Made by a program: the position numbers and the translations under genes
DNA from: Eubacterium sp. UBA4343
GTDB lineage: Bacteria > Bacillota > Clostridia > Lachnospirales > Lachnospiraceae
Direction: 5' to 3'
Assembly: GCA_002394235.1 (NCBI GenBank)
Contig: DGTF01000045.1
Span: 39,263 to 55,154, forward strand
DNA length: 15,892 nt
Notes under the pieces: model-generated
The model's input: the letters and a program-made list of their open reading frames with translations, nothing else
The model's database searches: none
What the model was told of the DNA's origin: nothing
Part shown: positions 1 to 7,305 of the stretch, piece by piece
How the letters are laid out: each line of letters opens with the position of its first letter
How positions within the stretch are numbered: position 1 is the first letter of the stretch

Positions 1-74
1 GAATGCGAAGTATTCGTGTGCGGCGAGCGTCGCGATAGCGAGATAAAACTCGCGCAGCGTGTTTTATCTCGTTT
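1..74. repeat. Right arm of a structured dispersed repeat with hairpins
   Basis: The first 74 bases are rich in short palindromes. A perfect 11-bp stem pairs 39-49 (CGAGATAAAAC) with 61-71 (GTTTTATCTCG) around an 11-base loop, and a short stem pairs GAAT (1-4) with ATTC (12-15). Bases 1-13 recur exactly at the end of the window. The large hairpin ends 3 bases before the ribosome binding site of the first gene, so it could modulate that gene's translation or act as an operator dyad. It lacks a T-run, so it is not a normal terminator. Its family is not named here; the repeat interpretation rests on the terminal identity. Confidence 0.55.
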
Positions 75-90
75 GAGGAGGAAAACTGGT

Positions 91-3000
91 ATGAAATTAC
101 GAAGCAGACTACTGACCTTTATTCTTTCTGCGTCCATGGCGCTTTCGATGACAGCACCTGTACTGGCTGACGAAGGAGTACCAGACAGTACAACTGCTGC
201 AACACAAGAAGCGGAAGTTAATAAGGAACCTGCAGAACAGGACAATAACAGGGAAACTGCAGGGCAGGACAATAATGTATCTTCAGTGCCCGCTGCGGTT
301 CAGAATCCTGTCGTTCAGATCCCCGACACAGCAGAACAGGTGCAGTCGGGAACTCCGGTTTCTCCCGGCGAAAGTATAAAAGAAACATCCTCGGATTCAG
401 AGGCTCAGAGTGCGGGCAGGGAAACGCAGGGGAATCAGGGAAATACCGACGTCCAGACAGCAGGCAAAAATACGCAGGAGAGTTCTGACACTGACCCGGA
501 AGACAAAAACACACAAGAACCGAATCATAACGCTTCCAACACCGCGAATGATGAATCTGATGCTGGAAAAACACAGAAGGCCAATGCCGATGCAGAAGCC
601 GGCGTTGAGAAAAAGGACAATAAAGGCGATAGCTCAGAAACACCTGTTTCTTCGGGTGCTCTGCAGGAGAATACCGAAGAGACTGAGAACTGGGAGGTTG
701 TCAATAATGCCAAGATGTTCAGGGTTGTCTCTGCAGTGACTTCAGGCACCGGAAACAACCGGGTATTGACGGTTACTCTGAGTGGAACAGGGTATAATTA
801 CCTGTTTAAGGGCAGAAAGGCAGAGGCTGAGGCTGCGTCGGAGGCATCATGGACGAAGGGAATTGAGAAATCGGGACAATATAGTTTCGCAATCCCGATA
901 GATGTTAATGAGTCAGTGATTCCGGTCAGTGCAAGGTCTGCACGTAAAGGGGCATGGTATGGCAGACAGTTCACGTTGGACTGGAACAGTAAGACACTGA
1001 CGGTAGACGACGAACAGGAAGCAGCGGAGAATGTATCGGTCAATTTTTGCGTACAGAATGTTGACGGAGTGTCTTTAACTGATGTGGAGCTTACCGTTGT
1101 CGGCAGCGACGGGAAAAGGGTAGATGCCAGTCCGGACGGCAGTTACACGCTGACAGTGGGGGATTCTTATACGGTAAAAGCCGGTGCAGAGGGCTGTAAA
1201 GAGCGTGAAATAATATATCAGGCAAAGAAGGGAGAAACGAAGGCGGTAATCAGCCTTGATGCAGTCTCCGATTATTCCAATAATGTTCATACGGATGTAC
1301 TCTCCGGAACAGATGCTGCAGACGGTGAATATACCAATATAAAAACGCAGAAATCCGGAGGCTTGCATGATACAACTGAAATGACCATATCAAAGGTTAC
1401 TGTTTCAGGGGGTAAGGCATTTGCGGAGATTACATGGAAGAGCAAGAACAAGGTCACGCATTTCCTTTTAGGATATCTCGATAATAAGGGGGAAGATTCT
1501 TCCCTTTATAATCCGGAAACCGGGAATGTCGGAGACGCTTATAAAGATTTTTGCTTTACAGCCACAAGCAGACAGGAGGGGGATTATTATTACTCATCGG
1601 CTATGATACCGATACAGCTGGGCTCAGCGTTTGATCTTTCTGTCCGGTATCCGGACGCAATGAGCAAGCCGTACTGGTCAAAATATAGCGTGACCATACA
1701 GGCAGATCCGGGTGAGAAGGCAACACAGAAAGTGCGGTTCCAGGCAACCGATACAAACGGGAAAGAAGTCAAAGGCGCTGAAGTTACAGTTACAGGTTCG
1801 GATGGAAAAATCGTTAAAGCTGACGCTGATGGCGGATATACACTTTACAGAGACGCATCCTATCACATTGCTGCAGCAGCGGACGGGTACAATTCTGTCT
1901 CCCTGGATTATACGGTAACAGGTGATGCTTCTGTTGATCTGAAACTTGTGCGGAAGGAAGCAGGAGCTTTTGATCTGACAGTTATAAACAAGCTGAATAT
2001 GTTCAAGGTGGTCTCTGCCTCCGTCACAGGAAGCGGGACAAACAGGACATTAACAATTGTGCTGAGCGGGAAGGGATATCATTATCTGTTTAAAGGCGAT
2101 ACAGGTTCAGCGTCTGTTTCCAAAGCCGGCGACAGAATTCCGTATCAGGTCAACAGCAACGGACTTTATGAGTTCCGGATTCCGGTTTCTGATTCCGACA
2201 GCACATTTGACCTGGCAGCTCTTTCAGCAAAAGAGCAGAAATGGTACAGCAGGCGGCTAAACCTTGACTGGAGCAGAAAAACACTTACGGTCAGCAGAGG
2301 TTCTGGGGAAACCGTCGCAGATCAGAAACCTGTAGATTTTTCTGATAATGCCAGCAATACCGGAACATACAGCGTGAAAAACAACGCTTCGGAAGAAAGA
2401 GCAGGAAAAGGCCCTGTCTCCGGCTCTGCTGCTGTCAATGGTTATACTTTCCTCTGGTCTGGTGGTTCCGGAAGAGCAATTATTACCTGCATGCGCGTTT
2501 TTGAACAGAATGGGCAGCTTTATGCGACAATTCACTTTTCGAGAGAAAATGGAGAGGCAAGCGCTTATACACAGGTGCGCTCTCTTGGACAGACGGTTTC
2601 CGGAGACAACACATTTACGATTCCGGTAAACAAAAACGCAAATACAACGATTCAGGCACTTACGGCTGCGATGTCTGCACCGCACTGGATCACCTATACA
2701 ATCTATGTCGGGGAAGGCGGATCCGCAGAGAACAGCCTGGCTGCAAATACAAGGAAGTTGGATGAAAAAGCGCCTGAGATCACCGGCCTCACCGTAAAGG
2801 GTGAAATGAAAATCACGTACTCTGATAAAATTAAAATTTTTACGTACGCGAATGATATATATCTTATAGAAGTAAATATGGTAAAGGATACCGCCCGAAA
2901 GAAAGATGACGGGTCATCTGAGAGCAATACGGCTGTGAAGCGGACGGGAACAGAAAGCGCATCTTCAGAAACGGAAGCTTCAGAAACAGAGGCTTCAGAA

Positions 3001-3783
3001 ACAGAGATATCCGGAGATGAAAAAGAAAAAATATATATGGACACCAGAGAAAACACAAGTGATTTGGACGTTTACAGTAATGATATTGTGAAGTACCTGG
3101 TGGTGCCGGAGGGCAAGGAGATACCGGCAGGTCTGGACAAGGATGTTGTTATTATTCAGCAGCCCGCAGATAAAACCTACGTAACTTCTAAAGAGGCTCT
3201 GCAGATTTTGACAGATCTGAATAAAACAGAGAAGATCAAAGCAGTTGGATTAGAAGAGAAGGATATTCAGGATAATGATGTAAAAGCTGCAATGAATAAG
3301 AACGATGGCGAGGATGGCAAGATCTATCAGGCGGGGACCTATGATAAATGGGATCTGAAGACCCTGATTAAACAGAAAGTGAATCTGACGGTAGAGTCTT
3401 CCGATATTTTGCCTCATGAGGAAAAGACTGGAGAGATAACAGGGCAAACGGATGAAAAGACTGCAGACAAGAACAGGAAATTAAGTGAAAAGACCGCGGA
3501 CGAGAACAGGAAATCAAGTGAAAAGACCGCGGACGAGAGCATGGAATCTTTCGAAAAACTGGCCTCTCAGGCGGTTCAGATGAACATGGCCATGTTTGTG
3601 GACAGAAGCGCAGATGAGAAGAATGATCTTGCGAAAGCAGAATGGTACAAGGTATACGGGATTATTTTTGATGCGCAGGATCAGGCGGAAGAATTATATA
3701 AGAAAGCAGTGGACAAGGCTTCAGAGCAGGAGAAAAAAGAGGCTGTTGAAGCGTTGAAAGCGGAGAAGAGTACAGAAAAATGA
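91..3783 (+). CDS. Secreted multidomain surface protein: NEAT-like/Ig-like domains fused to half of a substrate-binding protein
   Basis: The 1,230-residue product starts at ATG 91, with GAGGAGG at 75-81; an in-frame GTG at 16 lies in the repeat and lacks a site. A signal peptide ends near VLA-DEG (residue 26). A Ser/Thr/Gln/Asn-rich stretch follows (27-200). Domains: A1 (about 204-305), transthyretin-like linker (314-390), B1 (412-537), second linker (545-620), A2 (630-734), B2 (751-873). A1 and A2 are clear duplicates (MF+VVSA start, KTLTV end). B1 ends in YWSKY and B2 in HWITY, recalling the YxxxY haem motif of NEAT domains. From about 895 the protein aligns with residues 105-300 of the next gene's product (LVVPEGKEIPAGL against LLVPDGKEAPKGL; FVDRS against FIDRS), but the second lobe is absent. 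No LPXTG or C-terminal anchor is seen. Surface ligand capture, perhaps haem, is inferred; the NEAT assignment is not certain. Confidence 0.85.
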   Translation: MKLRSRLLTFILSASMALSMTAPVLADEGVPDSTTAATQEAEVNKEPAEQDNNRETAGQDNNVSSVPAAVQNPVVQIPDTAEQVQSGTPVSPGESIKETSSDSEAQSAGRETQGNQGNTDVQTAGKNTQESSDTDPEDKNTQEPNHNASNTANDESDAGKTQKANADAEAGVEKKDNKGDSSETPVSSGALQENTEETENWEVVNNAKMFRVVSAVTSGTGNNRVLTVTLSGTGYNYLFKGRKAEAEAASEASWTKGIEKSGQYSFAIPIDVNESVIPVSARSARKGAWYGRQFTLDWNSKTLTVDDEQEAAENVSVNFCVQNVDGVSLTDVELTVVGSDGKRVDASPDGSYTLTVGDSYTVKAGAEGCKEREIIYQAKKGETKAVISLDAVSDYSNNVHTDVLSGTDAADGEYTNIKTQKSGGLHDTTEMTISKVTVSGGKAFAEITWKSKNKVTHFLLGYLDNKGEDSSLYNPETGNVGDAYKDFCFTATSRQEGDYYYSSAMIPIQLGSAFDLSVRYPDAMSKPYWSKYSVTIQADPGEKATQKVRFQATDTNGKEVKGAEVTVTGSDGKIVKADADGGYTLYRDASYHIAAAADGYNSVSLDYTVTGDASVDLKLVRKEAGAFDLTVINKLNMFKVVSASVTGSGTNRTLTIVLSGKGYHYLFKGDTGSASVSKAGDRIPYQVNSNGLYEFRIPVSDSDSTFDLAALSAKEQKWYSRRLNLDWSRKTLTVSRGSGETVADQKPVDFSDNASNTGTYSVKNNASEERAGKGPVSGSAAVNGYTFLWSGGSGRAIITCMRVFEQNGQLYATIHFSRENGEASAYTQVRSLGQTVSGDNTFTIPVNKNANTTIQALTAAMSAPHWITYTIYVGEGGSAENSLAANTRKLDEKAPEITGLTVKGEMKITYSDKIKIFTYANDIYLIEVNMVKDTARKKDDGSSESNTAVKRTGTESASSETEASETEASETEISGDEKEKIYMDTRENTSDLDVYSNDIVKYLVVPEGKEIPAGLDKDVVIIQQPADKTYVTSKEALQILTDLNKTEKIKAVGLEEKDIQDNDVKAAMNKNDGEDGKIYQAGTYDKWDLKTLIKQKVNLTVESSDILPHEEKTGEITGQTDEKTADKNRKLSEKTADENRKSSEKTADESMESFEKLASQAVQMNMAMFVDRSADEKNDLAKAEWYKVYGIIFDAQDQAEELYKKAVDKASEQEKKEAVEALKAEKSTEK
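2964..3008 (+). repeat. 15-bp tandem repeat in frame (SETEA units)
   Basis: Three copies of a 15-base unit starting TTCAGA at 2964, 2979 and 2994 encode SETEA-SETEA-SETEI. They sit in an acidic insertion between the first strands of the half substrate-binding domain and its conserved YLVVPEGKE segment; the neighbouring full-length protein has no such insertion there. Confidence 0.85.
3451..3549 (+). repeat. 33-bp tandem repeat in frame (SEKTADENRKS units)
   Basis: Three consecutive 33-base units (3451-3483, 3484-3516, 3517-3549) encode the 11-residue repeats DEKTADKNRKL, SEKTADENRKS and SEKTADESMES. Units two and three share a longer exact stretch than units one and two, indicating a recent duplication. 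The block interrupts the half substrate-binding domain before the segment that aligns with FIDRS of the neighbouring lipoprotein. Confidence 0.9.
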
Positions 3784-5129
3784 AGAACAAGAACATATTT
3801 CTGAAACAAGGGATTCCACTACTTCTGTCAGCGGCAATACTGCTGTCCGGATGTGGCGTTTCTTCTGGTGACACCGTTTCTGCGGGCTCCGGAACGACAC
3901 AGAACAGTCCGGCATCGGAAACAATGGAAGATTCAGGAAGCACGGTGTCCGTATCCGGGGGAGAAACGGTTTCTGCAGTTTCTTCCTCAGAGGATACCGG
4001 GATATCTTCGTCGGAATCCACTTCTGCAAAAGCAGCAGAGGAAGAAACCACACTGCAGACGGTAAGCGATCCGGACAACGCTCCGGACATAGACGGACTG
4101 ACGTATACTGGCACCATGGAGCTTCAGTATGCGACCTGTTTTAACGTATATTATTATGAGGGCGGTTATAAGCTGATTTCCGTTCCGAAGAGCGGAGATT
4201 ATCTTCTGGTGCCTGACGGAAAGGAAGCCCCGAAGGGGCTGTCTGATGACATTACGGTAATCGGACAGCCGCGGAATATATATCTGGCGGCAACTTCTGC
4301 CATGTCTCTGTTCTGCGCGCTGGACAGTCTGAATGTTATTACTATGTGCGGGATCAATGCGGATGACTGGACGATTGACGCGGCCCGAAAAGCTATGGAA
4401 GACGGTTCCATTATTTTTGCGGGAAAATACAATGAGCCGGATTATGAAACGATGGTAGAGAAAAACTGCGATCTTGCCATTGAATCGACGATGATTCTGC
4501 ATAACCCGGAAGTGCAGGAGATGATTGAGAACATCGGCATTCCGGTGTTTATCGACCGATCGAGTTATGAACCCGAAGCACTTGGCCGCACAGAATGGAT
4601 CAAGCTCTACGGGGCAATGGTAAATAAAGAGGATGAAGCGTTTGCTCATTTTGCGGAGCAGACGAAGGTTATTTCGGATCTGGAGGGAGAGAAGAACACA
4701 GGAAAAACGGTGGCTTTCTTTTCAGTGGGAACAGATGGCACAGTGACTGTTCGTTCCGGCAATGATTATATCGCCAACATGATAAAGGAAGGCGGCGGTG
4801 ACTATATTTTTGAGGATCTCGACAGCGGAGAAAACTCCAGTGTATCGGTCAGCCTTTCCATGGAAGAATTTTACAATAAGGCCAACCAGGCGGATTATCT
4901 GATTTACAACGGAGCTATCGAAAACGGGCTTGGATCGGTGCAGGACCTGATCGACAAGAGCAATACCTTTGCCGATTTCAAGGCTGTCAGGGATGGAAAT
5001 GTATGGCAGGTGGGAAAATCCATGTACCAGGCAACGGATACCGTCGGGCAGTTTATCACCGATGTCCATTTGATGCTGACGGGAGGCGACGAGTCGAAGA
5101 TGACCTTCCTCTCCAGGGTAGCCTCATAG
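3780..5129 (+). CDS. ABC transporter substrate-binding lipoprotein, Fe/B12 (TroA-like) family
   Basis: The 449-residue product begins with a lipoprotein signal peptide and a lipobox LLSGC (Cys25), so it should be tethered to the outer face of the membrane. A Ser/Thr/Glu-rich linker (26-100) leads to a two-lobe binding fold (about 105-445). Landmarks include a first lobe with ICS-like VIGQP, FIDRS and EWIKLYG (273-278), and a second lobe with VAFFSVGTDG, NDYIANMIKEGGGDYIF and WQVGKSMYQ, typical of the Fe-siderophore/haem/cobalamin binding class (PF01497-like). The ATG overlaps the upstream stop as ATGA, so the two proteins are probably translated in a coupled way and in fixed proportion. No permease or ATPase gene follows, so the transporter partner must be elsewhere or upstream of the window. 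The ligand cannot be read from the sequence. Cys120 in the first strand region is a possible metal or haem contact, but that is speculation. Confidence 0.9.
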   Translation: MKNKNIFLKQGIPLLLSAAILLSGCGVSSGDTVSAGSGTTQNSPASETMEDSGSTVSVSGGETVSAVSSSEDTGISSSESTSAKAAEEETTLQTVSDPDNAPDIDGLTYTGTMELQYATCFNVYYYEGGYKLISVPKSGDYLLVPDGKEAPKGLSDDITVIGQPRNIYLAATSAMSLFCALDSLNVITMCGINADDWTIDAARKAMEDGSIIFAGKYNEPDYETMVEKNCDLAIESTMILHNPEVQEMIENIGIPVFIDRSSYEPEALGRTEWIKLYGAMVNKEDEAFAHFAEQTKVISDLEGEKNTGKTVAFFSVGTDGTVTVRSGNDYIANMIKEGGGDYIFEDLDSGENSSVSVSLSMEEFYNKANQADYLIYNGAIENGLGSVQDLIDKSNTFADFKAVRDGNVWQVGKSMYQATDTVGQFITDVHLMLTGGDESKMTFLSRVAS

Positions 5130-5522
5130 TCATCCTGAATGATCCGGCGCAGTACGGTCCGGTGAACGTGAATGATCCGGCCTCGTACTATACGTTTATT
5201 ATCAGTTGAACCTGAACCGGAAAAGCTGCCGGGACCGGATCGGTGCGTTGAGGTCCGGGGCAGTAAACGCACATATGGCAAGCATCACACTTTCATCACA
5301 ATCTCATCAAAAATGAGACACAGAATTCACAAAATTAGATCACAGAGTTTCGATACTATATAAATCGTAAGGAAGATATACAGAACAAAAAAATTCAACG
5401 CTGCAGGGCTTGATACGAAGCGGCTGAATATCGAATCCTATGAATATCGAAACGAAGAGATCGGGCAGGAATTCAAAAGCTCTGCGGACCAGGCGGCGGA
5501 GAATGGTGAAAGGGTGAATATT
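5130..5522 (+). other. Intergenic leader of the HtrA gene
   Basis: This stretch holds no recognisable complete gene. It contains a near-duplicate around GAATGATCCGGC (5136-5155 and 5169-5188), an AT-rich segment with phased CATCACA repeats (5283-5311), a small hairpin (TCTCAT 5302-5307 with ATGAGA 5313-5318), and a plausible but weak promoter near 5326-5364 (TTCACA followed by TATATAAA). From 5364 to 5522 the reading frame of htrA stays open for 50 codons upstream without any ATG, GTG or TTG until 5514. An 11-base direct repeat TGAATATCGAA occurs at 5425 and 5441. No terminator was found after the lipoprotein gene. Confidence 0.6.
5283..5311 (+). promoter_or_regulatory. Phased direct repeats CATCACA x3, possible regulator site for htrA
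   Basis: CATCACA occurs at 5283-5289 and 5294-5300 and CATCAAA at 5305-5311, each exactly 11 bases apart, with a further CACA in phase at 5319. Direct repeats spaced by one helical turn are the usual target layout for OmpR/PhoB-family response regulators, and htrA in Bacillus subtilis is controlled by such a regulator (CssR). The link here is inference; the sites lie just upstream of a weak candidate promoter. Confidence 0.35.
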
Positions 5523-7019
5523 ATGAGTGAATTCAATAACGGTTATTATGACAATAACAACAATAGCAATGGACAGAATGATTTTCAGCAGAATGGGAAC
5601 GAGAATAAGAAGCTGAACCGGAGGGAACGCCGCAGGCTGGCAAGGGCGGCAAAGAAGAACGGGAGCGGACACAGATGGGGAACAGTAATCGCCAGCGCGC
5701 TTGTCTTTGGACTGATCGCCGGAACCGTGACCTATGGTGTAAATGCCGGAGCCTCGGCATTGAATACAACTTCTACTTCAACCTCGGCATCGGCTGCGAC
5801 ACAGACCGCTACACTGACAAAGGCTTCGGATTCCGGCGAGAGCAGCACATCGTCATCCTCCTCTTCAAGTGGAGATCTGACTGTCTCGGAGGTGGCGGCA
5901 AAGGCAATGCCGTCCATGGTTACGATTTCTACCATGTCGGTAGAACAGATGCAGAGCTTCTTTGGCGGATCCCAGCAGTATGAGGTGGAAGGCGCAGGAA
6001 CAGGTGTCATCGTCGGAATTACGGATGATGAGGTTCTGATTGCCACCAACAACCATGTTATCGACGGCGCGACGACGATTTCTGTAGGATTCTCCGATGA
6101 TTCTGTTGTGGAAGGCCAGATCAAGGGCACGGATTCGGACAATGATCTCGCACTGGTAGCAGTCAAAAAGAGTGATCTGAGTGATGATACTCTCGGACAG
6201 ATCAAGGCAATCACCATCGGGGATTCCGATGATGTACAGCTTGGCGATCAGGTTGTCGCCATCGGTAACGCTCTCGGATACGGACAGTCTGTCACCTCCG
6301 GATATGTGAGCGCTCTGAACCGTGATCTCAGCTTCTCGGACGGGAGCACGACGACTCAGTCAACCGGTCTGATTCAGACCGATGCCGCGATCAACGCGGG
6401 CAACTCCGGCGGGGCTCTTCTGAATATGAAGGGTGAGCTGATCGGTATCAATGAGGCGAAGAGTTCTTCCTCGAGCGGGGAAGCTTCCGTCGACAACATG
6501 GGATACGCAATCCCGACGGCAAAGGCGGAGTCGATCCTTGAAAAGCTCATGAATGAAACCACAAAGACGACTTACAGTGATGATAAGAGAGGATATCTCG
6601 GCGTTTCCACGGCGGATGTAACCGAACAGTACGCTCAGGTATACAGCATGCCGGAAGGCATCTGTCTGACGAGTGTTCCGGACGGAAGCCCGGCGGCAAA
6701 GGCAGGACTGCAGAAGGGGGATGTCATCACAGCGATTGACGGAACATCCGTCTCCACAACAGACGATCTGACAACGCAGCTTAGATATCATAAATCGGGC
6801 GACACCGTGACCATCACCTATCAGAGATCGGATAACGGAAAGTATACCAAGGGTTCAGTCAAGGTTACTCTGGGAAGCAAGAGCGATGTGGAAGCTCTTA
6901 CCGGAGATTCCGGATCGGGAAGCACGGACAACTCCGGCAGCAGTTCCGATTCCGACAGCTCAGATAATTCCGGAAACGGCGGGTACAGTTATGGATTCGG
7001 ATTCCCGTTCGGAGGCTGA
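5523..7019 (+). CDS. htrA: Membrane-anchored HtrA/DegP-type serine protease with PDZ domain
   Basis: The 498-residue product starts at ATG 5523, with GAAAGGG at 5508-5514; an in-frame GTG at 5514 overlaps that site and is less likely. An Asn-rich, then very basic cytoplasmic head (RRERRRLARAAKK) leads to one membrane segment (about 52-74). A Ser/Thr-rich linker precedes a trypsin-like S1C domain with His178 (NNHVIDG), Asp208 (SDNDLALV) and Ser295 (NAGNSGG), so the catalytic triad is complete. A single PDZ domain spans about 355-452 (RGYLGVS onward), followed by a Ser/Gly/Asp-rich tail ending in GFGFPFGG. It should degrade or refold damaged exported proteins on the outer face of the membrane; the large secreted protein upstream is a possible client. 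The gene ends in a strong terminator, and its upstream region carries phased repeats that suggest stress control. Confidence 0.95.
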   Translation: MSEFNNGYYDNNNNSNGQNDFQQNGNENKKLNRRERRRLARAAKKNGSGHRWGTVIASALVFGLIAGTVTYGVNAGASALNTTSTSTSASAATQTATLTKASDSGESSTSSSSSSSGDLTVSEVAAKAMPSMVTISTMSVEQMQSFFGGSQQYEVEGAGTGVIVGITDDEVLIATNNHVIDGATTISVGFSDDSVVEGQIKGTDSDNDLALVAVKKSDLSDDTLGQIKAITIGDSDDVQLGDQVVAIGNALGYGQSVTSGYVSALNRDLSFSDGSTTTQSTGLIQTDAAINAGNSGGALLNMKGELIGINEAKSSSSSGEASVDNMGYAIPTAKAESILEKLMNETTKTTYSDDKRGYLGVSTADVTEQYAQVYSMPEGICLTSVPDGSPAAKAGLQKGDVITAIDGTSVSTTDDLTTQLRYHKSGDTVTITYQRSDNGKYTKGSVKVTLGSKSDVEALTGDSGSGSTDNSGSSSDSDSSDNSGNGGYSYGFGFPFGG

Positions 7020-7048
7020 ATCATTTGATGCGGCATGAAGCCAAATAG

Positions 7049-7092
7049 AAAAAAAGTTCCAGAAGCCTGCAGGGGCCTCTGGAACTTTTTTT
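7049..7092 (+). terminator. Rho-independent terminator after htrA
   Basis: A 12-bp stem (GTTCCAGAAGCC 7056-7067 with GGCCTCTGGAAC 7074-7085, one A-C mismatch) closes a 6-base loop and is followed by seven T (7086-7092). Seven A precede the stem (7049-7055), so it can also work in the reverse direction. Confidence 0.95.
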
Positions 7093-7099
7093 ACGCGAA

Positions 7100-7177
7100 A
7101 ATGCTAACCGATGATTTTCAGACAAAGCCAATAATGCTAACCGATGGTTTTCAAACAGAGTCAATAATGCTAAAATG
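7100..7177 (+). repeat. 33-bp intergenic tandem repeat, 2.3 copies
   Basis: Units begin AATGCTAACCGATG at 7100 and 7133, and a partial third begins AATGCTAA at 7166, giving an exact 33-base period. Units one and two differ at four positions, all transitions. A short reading frame crosses them (11-residue repeats beginning MLTD) but runs out of the terminator hairpin and has no ribosome binding site, so this is treated as non-coding DNA between htrA and ilvB. Confidence 0.85.
7148..7176 (+). promoter_or_regulatory. Candidate promoter for the ilvB operon
   Basis: TAAAAT (7171-7176) is a five-of-six match to a -10 box, with a poor -35 (TTTTCA, 7148-7153) 17 bases upstream. It lies at the end of the 33-bp repeat array, after the htrA terminator and before ilvB, where a promoter is expected. 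The -35 is weak, so this is only a candidate. Confidence 0.3.
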
Positions 7178-7180
7178 GGG

Positions 7181-7207
7181 GCACGGAGTGCGGAAGCTGC
7201 TCCGTGC
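7181..7207 (+). other. Hairpin in the ilvB leader
   Basis: GCACGGAG (7181-7188) pairs perfectly with CTCCGTGC (7200-7207) around an 11-base loop. No T-run follows, so it is not a terminator by itself, and no T-box sequence (GGGUGGNACCGCG) or leader peptide rich in Ile, Leu or Val codons is visible in the 200-base leader. It may stabilise the transcript or be part of a larger fold. Confidence 0.45.
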
Positions 7208-7305
7208 TCATGCAGTAAAAATGCAATGGCACATAGGATGAACGAGAGGCAGACGATGCCTTCCGGACACTATGGGTTAGTTTTTTACAGATTGGAGGAA
7301 AAAGA

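Noticed and set aside
16..90. GTG 16 as start of the first gene
   Set aside because: It lies inside the structured repeat without a ribosome binding site, and it would bury the clear signal peptide that begins at ATG 91.
5003..5209. Frameshifted C-terminal extension of the substrate-binding lipoprotein
   Set aside because: The lipoprotein already ends at the normal place for its family; the alternative frame after the stop resembles nothing recognised.
7035..7241. Small protein of 68 residues between htrA and ilvB
   Set aside because: The frame runs through the terminator hairpin and 33-bp repeats and has no ribosome binding site.
7093..7305. T-box or leader-peptide attenuator controlling ilvB
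   Set aside because: No T-box core sequence, no run of branched-chain codons and no second terminator before ilvB.
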